A stretch of DNA of 64,000 nucleotides, taken from assembly GCA_030068145.1 (NCBI GenBank), contig JAPJBO010000139.1, positions 186,001 through 250,000 of the forward strand. The letters are read 5' to 3'. Both the position numbers and the translations under genes were made by a program. Positions 33,664 to 43,034 of the stretch are shown piece by piece. Positions within the stretch are counted from its first letter, which is position 1. Each line of letters begins with the position of its first letter. Below the pieces are notes generated by a model, which was given only the letters and a program-made list of their open reading frames with translations, was not told the DNA's origin and ran no database searches. Origin of the DNA: Diplonema papillatum (lineage: Eukaryota > Euglenozoa > Diplonemea > Diplonemida > Diplonemidae).

Positions 33664-36600
33664 TCACCCCCGCCGGTGCCGTGCGAACAGCTGGCAGAAG
33701 ACCAGCGACGCGATGAAGATGGCGAGGACCGACAGCTCCTCGTCGTCGTCCACCGTGAACAGCGACGGCAGGTCATGCAGCAGCTCTTCTATCCACGCGA
33801 ACCAATCGTGCTCGCTGCTGCCGGCGGGCCTCCTCTCGACGACGGCGTCCCCCCTGTAGTACACGTGCTCGAGAACAGCCTGGTCGGCCCCGCCAGCCTT
33901 CCACACCCCCCATCCCTCCCGGACCCCCCACCGCATCTCCACGGTGAGCACCCTCGGGGTCGCCGTGTACTCCGTCAAGTTCACCACCTGCACCCACCCG
34001 TGGGGCGCGCCGCCGACGAACCCGCCGGTCACCCGCACCTCGCCCGTCCGCAGGACCCCTTTGCCGTGCGCCGAGACACCTTGCACCTCTCCCCTGTAGT
34101 AGCTGACGCACGGCTGCTGCCGCTGCTGCTGCTGCTGCTGCTGCTGGTGCGGGGTCGCGCCGGCGCGGTTGCCGCAGCGGTCGACCACCCCAGCGTGCCG
34201 GTTCCGCGTAGGGCGTGCAGGGGCCCCCCTTTCGCGAGCTCGGCGAGGCTCGCGGGCTGTGTCAGGACCCCGTCGAAGGCGGCTCCGCCGACCGAAAACC
34301 GGGCCGCGCCCTTCAGCGCGTGCGTCGTGTTGAACGCGGCCGCCAGCACGAGCCCTTCCGCACCCCCGCCGATCCGGGCGACGCCAGCTCCCCGCGCGAA
34401 CCCCCCGTCGCACGTGCCGTTGTACGCCAGCCTCAGCGCCGGGTTGACGACAGTGCAACGGCCGACGGGGATCGTCGCGGTCCTCCCGAAGGGCCACGCA
34501 ATCAACGGGCACGATTTCGTGACCTGATACGCGGGCGCCAGCGTCCCGGTAAAGACAACCGGCTCGCCGGTCCCCAAATTGACGAGCAGATCGACTACCC
34601 GCCGGCGCAGCGGCACGGTCTCCAGCGCCCCCGCTGCGCCGCTCCTGCACCGCAGCCGCGCGCCGTCCCCCACCCGCAGCCTCCCCCCGCGCCACGTGCC
34701 CTGCAGGACGCACTCCCGGCTGCGCAGCACGGCTTCGCCGTGGTATTCGCCGCGGGCGAAGCCGCCGGAAAAAGACCCGCACGTGCACCGGAAGCCCAGC
34801 TCCGCCGCGCCGCCGGCGCTGTGCGGCACGCCGCGGGCCCACCCCCCGGCCCAGGTGCACTGCGTCTGGTCCGGCGTCGGTTCCTCGGACAGCAGGCTCG
34901 GTTCCGAGACGAGGATGGCCGATCCTTGCCTCTCCATGAGCCCGTCGGTGAACCACCCTTTGTACAGGACATGGTCCGCGCCGAAGGACGGCAGCACCGC
35001 GCGCAGAGCTGGCCCCAGGAGGGGGTCGCCGCTGAACGCGTCCGCATCGGCCACGACGGTGCGCCGCACGTTCTCCTCCAGCACCAGCCCCAGGTCGGTC
35101 CACCCGACGACGCGGTGGCTGGCCTCTGGCGGCGGGTCTAAGGAGATGACCCGGCGGACGTTTGCCATTCGTGTGTTACCCAAGTCGCCGCCTTGAGCCA
35201 TAGTGCTCAACACGCCGAGGCCGCTCGGCCGAAGCTCGTGGGTGGAGCCGACGTACGTGGCGAGGTCTGTTGTGAGGTGCCCCGTTTCGGGTGTGATGCC
35301 GGAGAAGACGGCGTTCTCGCGGAACACCGACACCGCGAGCGGGCGCGCCGCGGCCTCGGCGAGGCGTCGCGCGGCGGCGAGCGTCCGCTGCTGCGCGGCG
35401 GGCAGCTTCGCCGGGTCGAAGTAGTCCGGCGCGTGGCCTTCGAACATCCGCCGCAGGAACGGGTGCTCCTTCGTGTCGAACTTCGCGCCGGCCACCGACC
35501 GCCACGCCGCCTTCATGTCGTCCGAGAGGAACAGCCACGGCACCTTTTTTGAGTTTTTTAGCGTTTATTGTGGTTGAAAAGTTCGGTGTTCTAGGGTCTC
35601 CGGTTGACCATTGAGTGAAAGGGATGTAGACACATTTGCACTCTCTAACTGCGGCTAGCCAAATCCGTGACTAATGCGATCGATACCAAGAAGAAATTCG
35701 GTGTGATAATAGTTTGTAGAGTCAACACGCCGAGCCCGCTCGGCCGTTAAAGTGAAAAAGTTCGCTTGAGGATCCGGGGTTTCAAAGTCTCGAAACCCTT
35801 GTAGAAGGTTTCACAAGTGCGCACACGGAACCAGTGCGGTGTAGGCACATGAAGTTGATCAAACCGGCAGAGACTCGCCGCCCCTTTCCTGCGTTTCCAC
35901 CTAACAGGACAGTTCAGGGCAGGAGAAACGACTGCGTACCTGCCAAGAAATGGTGAAGCTGTGCTTCCCGTGGTGCACTTCGCCCTTGTTCCTGTACAGC
36001 TCTTTGGTTTCCAAGACGTCTTCACTGTCAGCCTCGTCTGCCTCGGCATCTTCATCGACGTCGTCATCGACGCCGTCGAACCGGCTCCACGACTTCCGCT
36101 TAGCCTTCCGCTTTCGTCGCTTCTCCGGGTCCTCCTCTTCGGCTTTTCTCTTGTTCTTCTTCTTCTCGTGTTTCTCGTCCGTGTCGTCGTCATTTGATGC
36201 GGTGCCTTCATCATCTCCGTCTTTTTTGTTGAATAACTTGTTCACGATGTCTTGGATGGCGTCCGTCCCCGTGCCCCCCATCCACTTCGAAACCGCGGAA
36301 GGGTCGATCTTGTTCCCGGCGAGGTCCCTGAACTCGAAGTTGATCGCCGTCGAGCCGTCTTTGAACTTCTCGAGCAGCTCCTGCATTTCGGGGCTGCCCA
36401 AGGCCGCGCCGTTGATCTGCATGCCCGGGGGCAGGCCGCCGCCGGCGCCCGCCGCATCGGGAATTTCCCCCCCGTCGGGCAGCAGCTCTTCCCCGGTAGC
36501 AAAGTAGTGGTATTCCGGATACAACGCGTCCGGGACGTCGTGGTAGTTGTTGAGGTACGAAGTCAGGTACAGCTCGAGCAACGCGGCCGCCTTCGGATCG

Positions 36601-37736
36601 ACCGGGATGTCGGCGCCGGACTCCCAGAGGCGCAGCAGCTCGGAGAGGAGCTCGTCGACGGCGGCGGGGTCTCCGGTGCTTTCGGGGGGTTGGGACGGGT
36701 CGGCCGGGCCGTGGTCCGGCGTGCGGTCGAGGATGTCGCGCGCGGCGGCGACAGCGGGGGGGAGGGGAGAAGAGGCGTCGGCGGCGGCGGCGGCGGCACC
36801 GTCAGGGGGCAGCAGCAACAGGAGGTACTCGCTGGCGGCGCGCCGCCCGGCGGAGCCGAGCGCCGCGGGCGCGGGCTCCTTCCCGTCGGCCCGCGCCCGC
36901 TCGTGCTCGGCGACCGCCCGGAGCAGGCCGTCGAGGACGGCGGCCACCTCGGGATCTCCTTTGGAAGACCCGGCGTTGATCATCTCCGCGTACTGCAGGA
37001 GCAAGTCCTCCACGCCCTGCCGATCGGCTCCCGTCGGCCGGTCGCCGGGCGCGGGCGCCGCGTCGTCGAGGGCGTGCAGATACGCCGCGATGGAAGCCAG
37101 CAGCGAGGCTGTTGACCCGCGGCCCTCCTTCTTCCTGACCTGCAAGTACTCCGCGATCAGCGTAGCCAGTGTTTCACTCAGCACGTCGGGCTCGTTGTGG
37201 TCGTGCGTGTGCTCGCTCCCCATGGCGTCACCGGGGAAGTTGCCGAGCAGAGTGCTGGCATCGGACGACGCGAGAAGGGTGTCCATGAGACTGCGAAGCG
37301 TCGCTTTGCTGGCGCCCTGGGTGGCATCCATCTGCTCCTTCCACAGAGGGACCGAAGGGTCGGTGGTGGCAGTGGCAGCGGAGGCGGGGGGTTGGGCGGG
37401 TTGGGGGGGCTCGGCGGGTTCGTCGGCGCCGCTGTCGCGCGGGGCCCCGCGCCGTTTGGTATACTCGGATAGGTACGATGCAAGCTTCGGGTCCCGCGGG
37501 TTGACGTCGTGGGTACTGGCCTCCGTTTCCAGCATCTTTTTCACGGCCCGGATCGCATCCTCGACCCCCCTCCTGCCGTGGCCGGCCTGCTCCCGGATGC
37601 CGGGCGCCACGTCTTCGTCAAGCGTGCGCAGCAGCCGGCCCCATTCCACCAGATGCTCCGCGTCCTCGCCGCTTCGTGCCGCCGCCCGGTGGCCGGACAG
37701 CGCGAGCAATAAAAGTGCGGCCCAGCACACCTGCAT
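33664..37736 (-). CDS. Signal-peptide protein with MORN-like repeats and C-terminal transmembrane segment (one frameshift)
   Basis: Exon 1 37736-35940 starts with ATG and a signal peptide (MQVCWAALLLLALSGHRAAA). It continues with an Ala/Glu/Pro-rich helical region and an acidic and Lys/Arg-rich stretch. It ends at a strong donor, CAG|GTACGC. The next minus-strand frame begins AAAAAAG|GTGCCG at 35543 in matching phase and continues to 33664. It has MORN-type units (GGFARGEYHGEAVL, YYRGEVQG, AHGKGVLRTGE, GGAPHGW) and a terminal hydrophobic segment (LAIFIASLVFCQLFA). A one-base frame change lies in or next to a CAG/AGC tract around 34110-34200, either a real lesion or a sequence error. Joining the two exons is inference from phase; the acceptor lacks a pyrimidine tract, so two separate genes remain possible. 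Role unknown; MORN proteins often bind membranes. Confidence 0.65.
35544..35939 (-). other. Putative intron of the MORN gene with two family C copies
   Basis: 396 bp from CAG|GTACGC to AAAAAAG|GTG. It contains family C sequences at 35562-35716 and 35744-35790. If the two flanking frames are separate genes, this is instead their intergenic spacer. Confidence 0.55.
35562..35716 (+). repeat. Family C repeat, copy 4
   Basis: GAAAAGTTCGGTGTTCTAGGG, TCTCCGGTTGACC, then CCAAATCCGTGACTAATGCG and GATACCAAG. More diverged than the 10.3 kb copies. A short fragment with AAAAAGTTCGCTTGAGGATCC follows at 35752-35772. Confidence 0.65.
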
Positions 37737-40214
37737 CCAGGCGGGGGGGGGGGAGGGAGGTGTGTGGGGATGAGGGCAGCCAAAGAAATCCTTCTTGGAA
37801 TCCTGTTCCTCGAGGCGAAGGGGAGGGTAGGCCTCGCCTTTCTTTCCCTGGGCGGAATTTTGTTGAGTGGGTCATGGTTGAATTATGAGGTGCAGTGACC
37901 TCAGCGGTTTCGCATTTCACAAAGGTGGGCTCTCAAAGACTGCAAAGTCTTGCCCGCGACATAATTTGCGTGCCCACGACAAAGGAAGCACCGCACAGCA
38001 GCCACAAAGTAGTTAAACAGTATGCACGATGTAGCCTCGTGTGCACACAGCAAGTGGCTGTGGCTGTAACGAGATCTGAACAGGCAGCCACCTCACGAAG
38101 GGACCCTGACTTAGATGAAGATCTTTTGCGTGCTTTGCAGGACTGAAACGCGTGCCATGGGACACGGTGTTGACCACACAATATCGACAAGCACGTTCTG
38201 AGCACGTTTTAAGCACATTCTAGCACGTTCTAGCATCCACGTCCATTTTGGGATCACCGACGTATACCAAGCATGCCAACTGAACATCGAAAGTGGGGCG
38301 AGCTTCTTTTTTGGATTACAACCACTTTGCTTGGAAACAATTTTACTTTATTTTTTCTTGTTCGCTGGGGGTAGAATCTGTACAGCAAGGACAGTGTTGA
38401 GAACTAAGGAAATGACAGAGGGGGTCGGAGCACTTGCGAGATCCGCCAGACAAGTATCATGCAGAGAGAACTGAACAACGGGCGCCTCGTGCACAGCTCG
38501 AGGCGCCTGCGCTATTCGTGTCCGGACATCGCGAGGTGCCAGAACACTGAAAATATTCAGCAGGCGAATGACAACCTGCGGACATTTGAATGGGGTGGTT
38601 TTCGTCAAACACGTGCTTTACCATGTTGCGGTCCACGGGTTATATTCGGTGATCTGCTCTTTCTCGTTTTATTTGCAGTGTTGCATTCATGGTGGGGGAG
38701 AATGTTCATGGGCAGGCCAATGAGTACCCCGCTGAATACAATCAAAAACGGGATTCAGAATCTTCTTTCTACAAGCGAAAGCGCGCAGCGATGGGGGTTG
38801 GAGACTGAAAAAGGGAAAACTATTGTGCATCGGATACGACTAACCTTTCTACGATCAAGGTGTACGGATCAACAGTGTTGGTACCACGCTACCTGCGCTT
38901 GCGTGTATCAAGGGGTTCACCGATCCAGCAGGATTGAAAATGGGCAGTCGGAACGGAAACCGTCCGCGCGGCGCACGTGGAGGATCAAGACCGGTGAGCG
39001 GGCTTTACCATGAAGGAACTGCGCGCTGCGTCCTCCCGATGGGGGCTAGGACAAGAAGGTGAAATGAGGTACACGGTGCAGGCTGGAAAAAAAATGGAGA
39101 CGGCGCGGCAACGCAAACAAACCCCCCGGGCGAATAGCGGCGGCATCCGTGACTGCCGACCTTCTTGAACCGGGACATCTACATGCGTTGTTTGTGCGTA
39201 CGTGTGTAAACCCTGTTTTGAGTGATTTAACACAGCACGCTGCCATCCGACACTTTTTGATATAGACAAGCAAGCTTGTTACCATAAAAAAGAGGCGGGT
39301 CGTCCCGGATGTCGGATTTCGGCGGCCGCTCGCTGGCGGGGCAAGGATGGACGCAGCGGCGGGCACTGGATGCGGCAACAATGCTCGGTTGGCGGGGGAA
39401 GAGCTGCGCAGGACGCGCGCCCAGCGTAATGAGGTAGTGAGGACGTTTTTGAGCGTCGGGGAGGTACGGAAGGAAGCTGCACGACCCTGAAACAGTGCTG
39501 CTCATACGACGCCGGATCTGCGCACAAAATCGCAAGTGGGGACGGCAACTTGCGTGGTCACTGTATCCGGCAGCAGGCTTTGGCGGTTGTCTCACGGGTA
39601 TGGCAGTGAACACGGACAAGACGCACGCGTTTATTACGGTCAACGGCGGACGGATCGATCTGTGTCAAGGGGCTGAAACGTCGTGGGGCGCACTTTGTGG
39701 AGCGACGCCGAGTCACAGACTCGCGTGTGAACGCGCGCTGCGGTTCTCGGCAATCTGAGCTTGGCGAAACTGCGAGCTGCGCATGACGCAGGTGGCCAGC
39801 GTGATGAGAAGGTTTTCACGCACCGAGGAGGTGAGGAAGGAAGCTTTAGTCGCACCTGACGACCAGCTGCCGCAGAGCAACACCTGACGAAGTGCTGCGT
39901 ATGTATACCTAGCTACATGACGCTCCTGCTGCTGGTGCAAGCACGGAGCTTTATAGTACCTAGCTACGCTCTTGGGATGGCCCAGATCCATGCACAAGCT
40001 CGGCAGTCTGAGCGTGGGGAAACTGCGCTCAGCTCACGCAGGCGACCAGCGTGATGTCAAAGCTGTCAACATTTTCAGCGCCGAGGAGGTATGCAAGGAT
40101 GCTGGTCGCACGTACGACCGGCTGCAGGACAGAGCAGCAACGTACTAGCTACGCTTCTGCCGGAAAGTACGATGATCCATGCAACAAGCTTGCAAGTGGG
40201 ACGGCTTGCGGTGG
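37737..40214. other. Intergenic region with decayed copies of the next gene's 3' end
   Basis: 37737-39300 shows no recognisable gene or repeat family; a plus-strand frame at 38459-39013 has no domain. From 39365 to 40110 there are three diverged copies of the 3' end of the Tudor/SPRY-like gene (about 39365-39490, 39750-39860, 40000-40110). Confidence 0.6.
39365..40110 (-). pseudogene. Three decayed tandem copies of the Tudor/SPRY gene 3' end
   Basis: Each copy keeps the block encoding the C-terminus (source 40215-40340, protein ALITLAACVVRSAQF-like). The copy at 39750-39860 still reads as LLITLATCVMRSSQFRQAQIAE on the minus strand. Spacing is about 230-400 bp. Divergence from the source is substantial, so the duplications are older than those at the FYVE gene. 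They could also be unused alternative last exons; I saw no clear acceptors. Confidence 0.7.
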
Positions 40215-42335
40215 TCACTGGATTCGGCAGCAGTGCTCGGCAGTATGCGGCTCGGGAAACTGCGCGCTGCGCACGACGCAGGCGGCGAGCGTGATGAGCA
40301 CGATTTCAGCGCCGGGGAGGTACGGGAGCATCTGGTCGTACCTCGCGAGGAGGGCGGTGAACACGACCGGCTGCCGCGGCACCGCGGCCGGCGGCACCGT
40401 CCTGAAGAAGTGCTGCGCGTACGGCGAGAGGTACGACGGCGCGCCGGCGTCGTACCGCGGCGGGTCGACGACGAGCGAGCACCCCTTCACCATCGCGACG
40501 AACACGGCGAGCGCCCCGGCGGGCGGTACGCCCCTCTGCTCGAAGATCTGGTCCCTCCAGGACCAGGTCACCACGCCGGACCCCCTGTCCACGACGACCT
40601 GCAGCGTGTCGCCCGCCGACACCGTCGGCACCTCGCGCTTCTCGACGCCCGCCGGCGCCGTCGCGACGAGGCTCGCCTCCTTCTGCGCCGCGTTGAGGAA
40701 GAAGAGGGAAGGCGTGGCCTGCAGCGCTTTCGCGTTGGCCGCCAGCGTCTTGCAGTCGAGCGACGGCCACGCGGTAGACACGCACAGGCCCTCGGGGACG
40801 AGGCCGACGGCGAATGGCCCCGGCTCGTGCGGGTCCGCAGCCGGCGCGCCTTTTTTGGGCTTCGGCATCGTTTTGATGGTGAACGCCCACAGGCACGTCG
40901 GACTCGACGACGGGATCGGCGGGTTGAGGATGGTGCAGGAGGGCGCTCCGCTCGCGTCGCGGGTGAGGGTGAGGGGCAAAGCGGCGAGCCCAGCCGCGGC
41001 GGCGACCGGATTGGTGAGGAACGTCTGCGAGGGACGGGTGGCCTTGGTTTCGTCGGGGTTGCGGTACAGGTGCAGGGGCCCGATCAACGGGCAGACCGCG
41101 AGCGGGTGCATCGCGTCGTGCGTGGCGCCGTTGGCTGTTTTCACAGTCGCGGCGGCCCGCGCCGCCGCCGTCCGCCGCTTGAACGACTGGACGAGGGCGA
41201 TGCCCCCCGTCACGGGGTGCGGGCCGAGCCGGATCAGCTCGCACCTGCGGAAGGTCTGCCCGTGGTCGGGCGCGTTGGGCTCAACAGGAAGCTCCTTGAT
41301 CTTGACGGCCGCGTGACCGTTCGCGCCGGCCGCAGCTTCGGCGGGGGCCTTCCGCGGGGTCGCGGCGCCGGAGGACCTGTCGTCGTCGTCGTCGCTCGAA
41401 GTGTCGCGCTTTTTCCCGGACTTCGACGACTTGCTGGACTTCTTGTCCTTTTTGCTGCTTTTCCCGCTCTTCTTCTTCTTCTCGCCGTCCTCCCGGCTCT
41501 TCTTGCCCGAGGACTTCCGGTTCGAATCGTCGGAGTCTGACGACCCGCTGGAGCTCTTTTTCTTCCTCGACCCCTTCTTCGACTTCTTTTCCTTCTTGCC
41601 GTGCTTGTCCTTCTTCCCGTCGAGCGGCTTGTCGGCGGGCGTCGTCTGCTTGCCGCCTTCGGACGGGGACTTCTCTCGTTTCCGCTCGCGCTCGACCTTC
41701 TTCGGCTGCGTCTTCCGCGTGTTCGCCGGCACGACGCAGGGCCAAAACGTGTCGGCGCCGTCTTGCACGGTCGCCTCGTACGCCTTGCCGTTGTCGACGA
41801 CGGCTTTGATGACCACCGGCCACCACGTCCCGTTCGCGTCGAGCGCCTCGCACGAGAACCCCACGGCCAGCGGGTGGGACAGGGCAACCTGCGACGGCCG
41901 TATGTGGTCGAACGAGTTGACAGCGTGCCCCACGTCAACCCGGACGGGGTTGGTCGACACGACGGTGCCGGGCTGCCACTCGTTCTTAACGGAGTGGCGG
42001 ACCTCGACAGCGTCCTTCGCCCGGAACGGGCGGACGCCCCCCCGCAGGGTGGTCTCCATCTCGCGCTCGAGCTCGGTGCACTTCACGTCGTCTTTGCTGC
42101 TCTCCGCTTCCGAAAACCGCTTCTGCAGCGCCTCGTGCTTCGCCTCCTGCGCCGCCGACAGCCGCATGTTGTCGCCGCTGACGACGTCCCACACGGTGCC
42201 CACGCCGTCTTCCACCGCGGCCGTATACGTCTTCAGGTCGTCATTCACGTCGACCACCCGCACCGGCCACCACGTGCCATTCGCATCAGCCGCCTCGCAG
42301 GTTGCACCGCTCACGAGCGGATGCTGGAGGCTCAT
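40215..42335 (-). CDS. Protein with two Tudor/agenet-like domains, Lys/Ser-rich linker and SPRY-like C-terminus
   Basis: 706 aa from the ATG at 42335. Residues ~5-60 and ~155-210 are two copies of a module with CEAADANGTWWPV / CEALDANGTWWPV followed by an acidic strand and a W-containing end; the fold type looks Tudor/agenet-like. Between and after them is a segment (about 215-345) of KKEKKSKKGSRKKK and SGSSDSDDS character, likely disordered and nuclear-targeting. The C-terminal ~300 residues (PLIGPLHLYR, CLWAFTIKTM, VGLVPEGLC, GDTLQVVVDRGSGVVTWSW) resemble a B30.2/SPRY beta-sandwich. A chromatin or RNA-binding adaptor is possible, but function is not established. A single exon is sufficient. 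Its 3' end is duplicated downstream three times. Confidence 0.8.
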   Translation of the reverse strand: MSLQHPLVSGATCEAADANGTWWPVRVVDVNDDLKTYTAAVEDGVGTVWDVVSGDNMRLSAAQEAKHEALQKRFSEAESSKDDVKCTELEREMETTLRGGVRPFRAKDAVEVRHSVKNEWQPGTVVSTNPVRVDVGHAVNSFDHIRPSQVALSHPLAVGFSCEALDANGTWWPVVIKAVVDNGKAYEATVQDGADTFWPCVVPANTRKTQPKKVERERKREKSPSEGGKQTTPADKPLDGKKDKHGKKEKKSKKGSRKKKSSSGSSDSDDSNRKSSGKKSREDGEKKKKSGKSSKKDKKSSKSSKSGKKRDTSSDDDDDRSSGAATPRKAPAEAAAGANGHAAVKIKELPVEPNAPDHGQTFRRCELIRLGPHPVTGGIALVQSFKRRTAAARAAATVKTANGATHDAMHPLAVCPLIGPLHLYRNPDETKATRPSQTFLTNPVAAAAGLAALPLTLTRDASGAPSCTILNPPIPSSSPTCLWAFTIKTMPKPKKGAPAADPHEPGPFAVGLVPEGLCVSTAWPSLDCKTLAANAKALQATPSLFFLNAAQKEASLVATAPAGVEKREVPTVSAGDTLQVVVDRGSGVVTWSWRDQIFEQRGVPPAGALAVFVAMVKGCSLVVDPPRYDAGAPSYLSPYAQHFFRTVPPAAVPRQPVVFTALLARYDQMLPYLPGAEIVLITLAACVVRSAQFPEPHTAEHCCRIQ

Positions 42336-42783
42336 TGTCCCAACGGAGGGGGGAGAGCAATCAGGCGGCACCCACCAGGGCCGGCTTCGCGCGGCTCAAG
42401 GCAAGAAACAAGCGTGCGTCACCTTCGTCGGAGGGCGCTTCGGGTCAGCTCCCCGCCGGGAGGAGGGGGGGTGGCGGTGGGCGGTGTGTGTGTATGTGGG
42501 TGTGGCGTTCCCTCGCGCGGGGGGGGAAATCTTCAGTTCTAGCGGGGAGGGGGTGTTCGGTGCCGGTCCCCCTTCCTCCCCCCCTCCCCTCCCACTTGTA
42601 CGAGGGGGGTGGAGGTGGCGCGGGGTGGTGCCTGCGAGTCGCTTCTTAAGGGTGTGCGGTACAGGGGTTTCCGAGCTGTTCTTAAGCAGTCGCTTGCTCT
42701 ACAATGAATTTTTCGGAAATGGTATGTCACAGATTTGCCTGTGTTTCGTGTGGGCTGCACACATTTTTTCTCGTTTAAGATAT
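42336..42783. other. Spacer upstream of the Tudor/SPRY-like gene
   Basis: G/C-skewed sequence without a gene. It ends with the left half of a family A copy (42728-42779: CAGATTTGCCTGTGTTTCGT and GTGGGCT) that is interrupted by the transposon at 42784. Confidence 0.6.
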
Positions 42784-43007
42784 GGTACGATGCCAAAAGG
42801 GGGGAAAATGTTTCTTGGGTTTGAAGAGCGCGTGGTGCTTGGGGGGGGGGGGGTTTGGGCAGATGTTTTCTGGCACAGTAAGATACTGGACAAGTGGGGT
42901 ATAGGACCTTCGGCCCCCCAAAAACCATGTTTGCGAGCCGATTTCGAGCTCAAATGCTCTCGGCGAGCCTTCTTTTGAGCACAAAACGCGGTTTTTCTGG
43001 ATTTCGA
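42784..43007. repeat. Left terminal inverted repeat of the 42.8 kb transposon
   Basis: Pairs with 44945-45130. Shared blocks include TTTGGGCAGATGTTTTCTGG, AAGTGGGGTATAGGACC, TTGCGAGCCGATTTCGAGCT and TTTTTCTGGATTTCGA. It carries an unmatched insert around 42800-42840. Confidence 0.92.
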
Positions 43008-43034
43008 GGCCCCAGGTAGGGTAACGCCTGTACA

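Noticed and set aside
38459..39013. 184-codon plus-strand frame
   Set aside because: No domain or family pattern; the opposite strand and flanks are also non-coding.
41401..42978. 525-codon plus-strand frame opposite the Tudor/SPRY gene
   Set aside because: It is a Ser/Phe/Leu-rich antisense reading of the Lys/Ser linker and neighbouring sequence.
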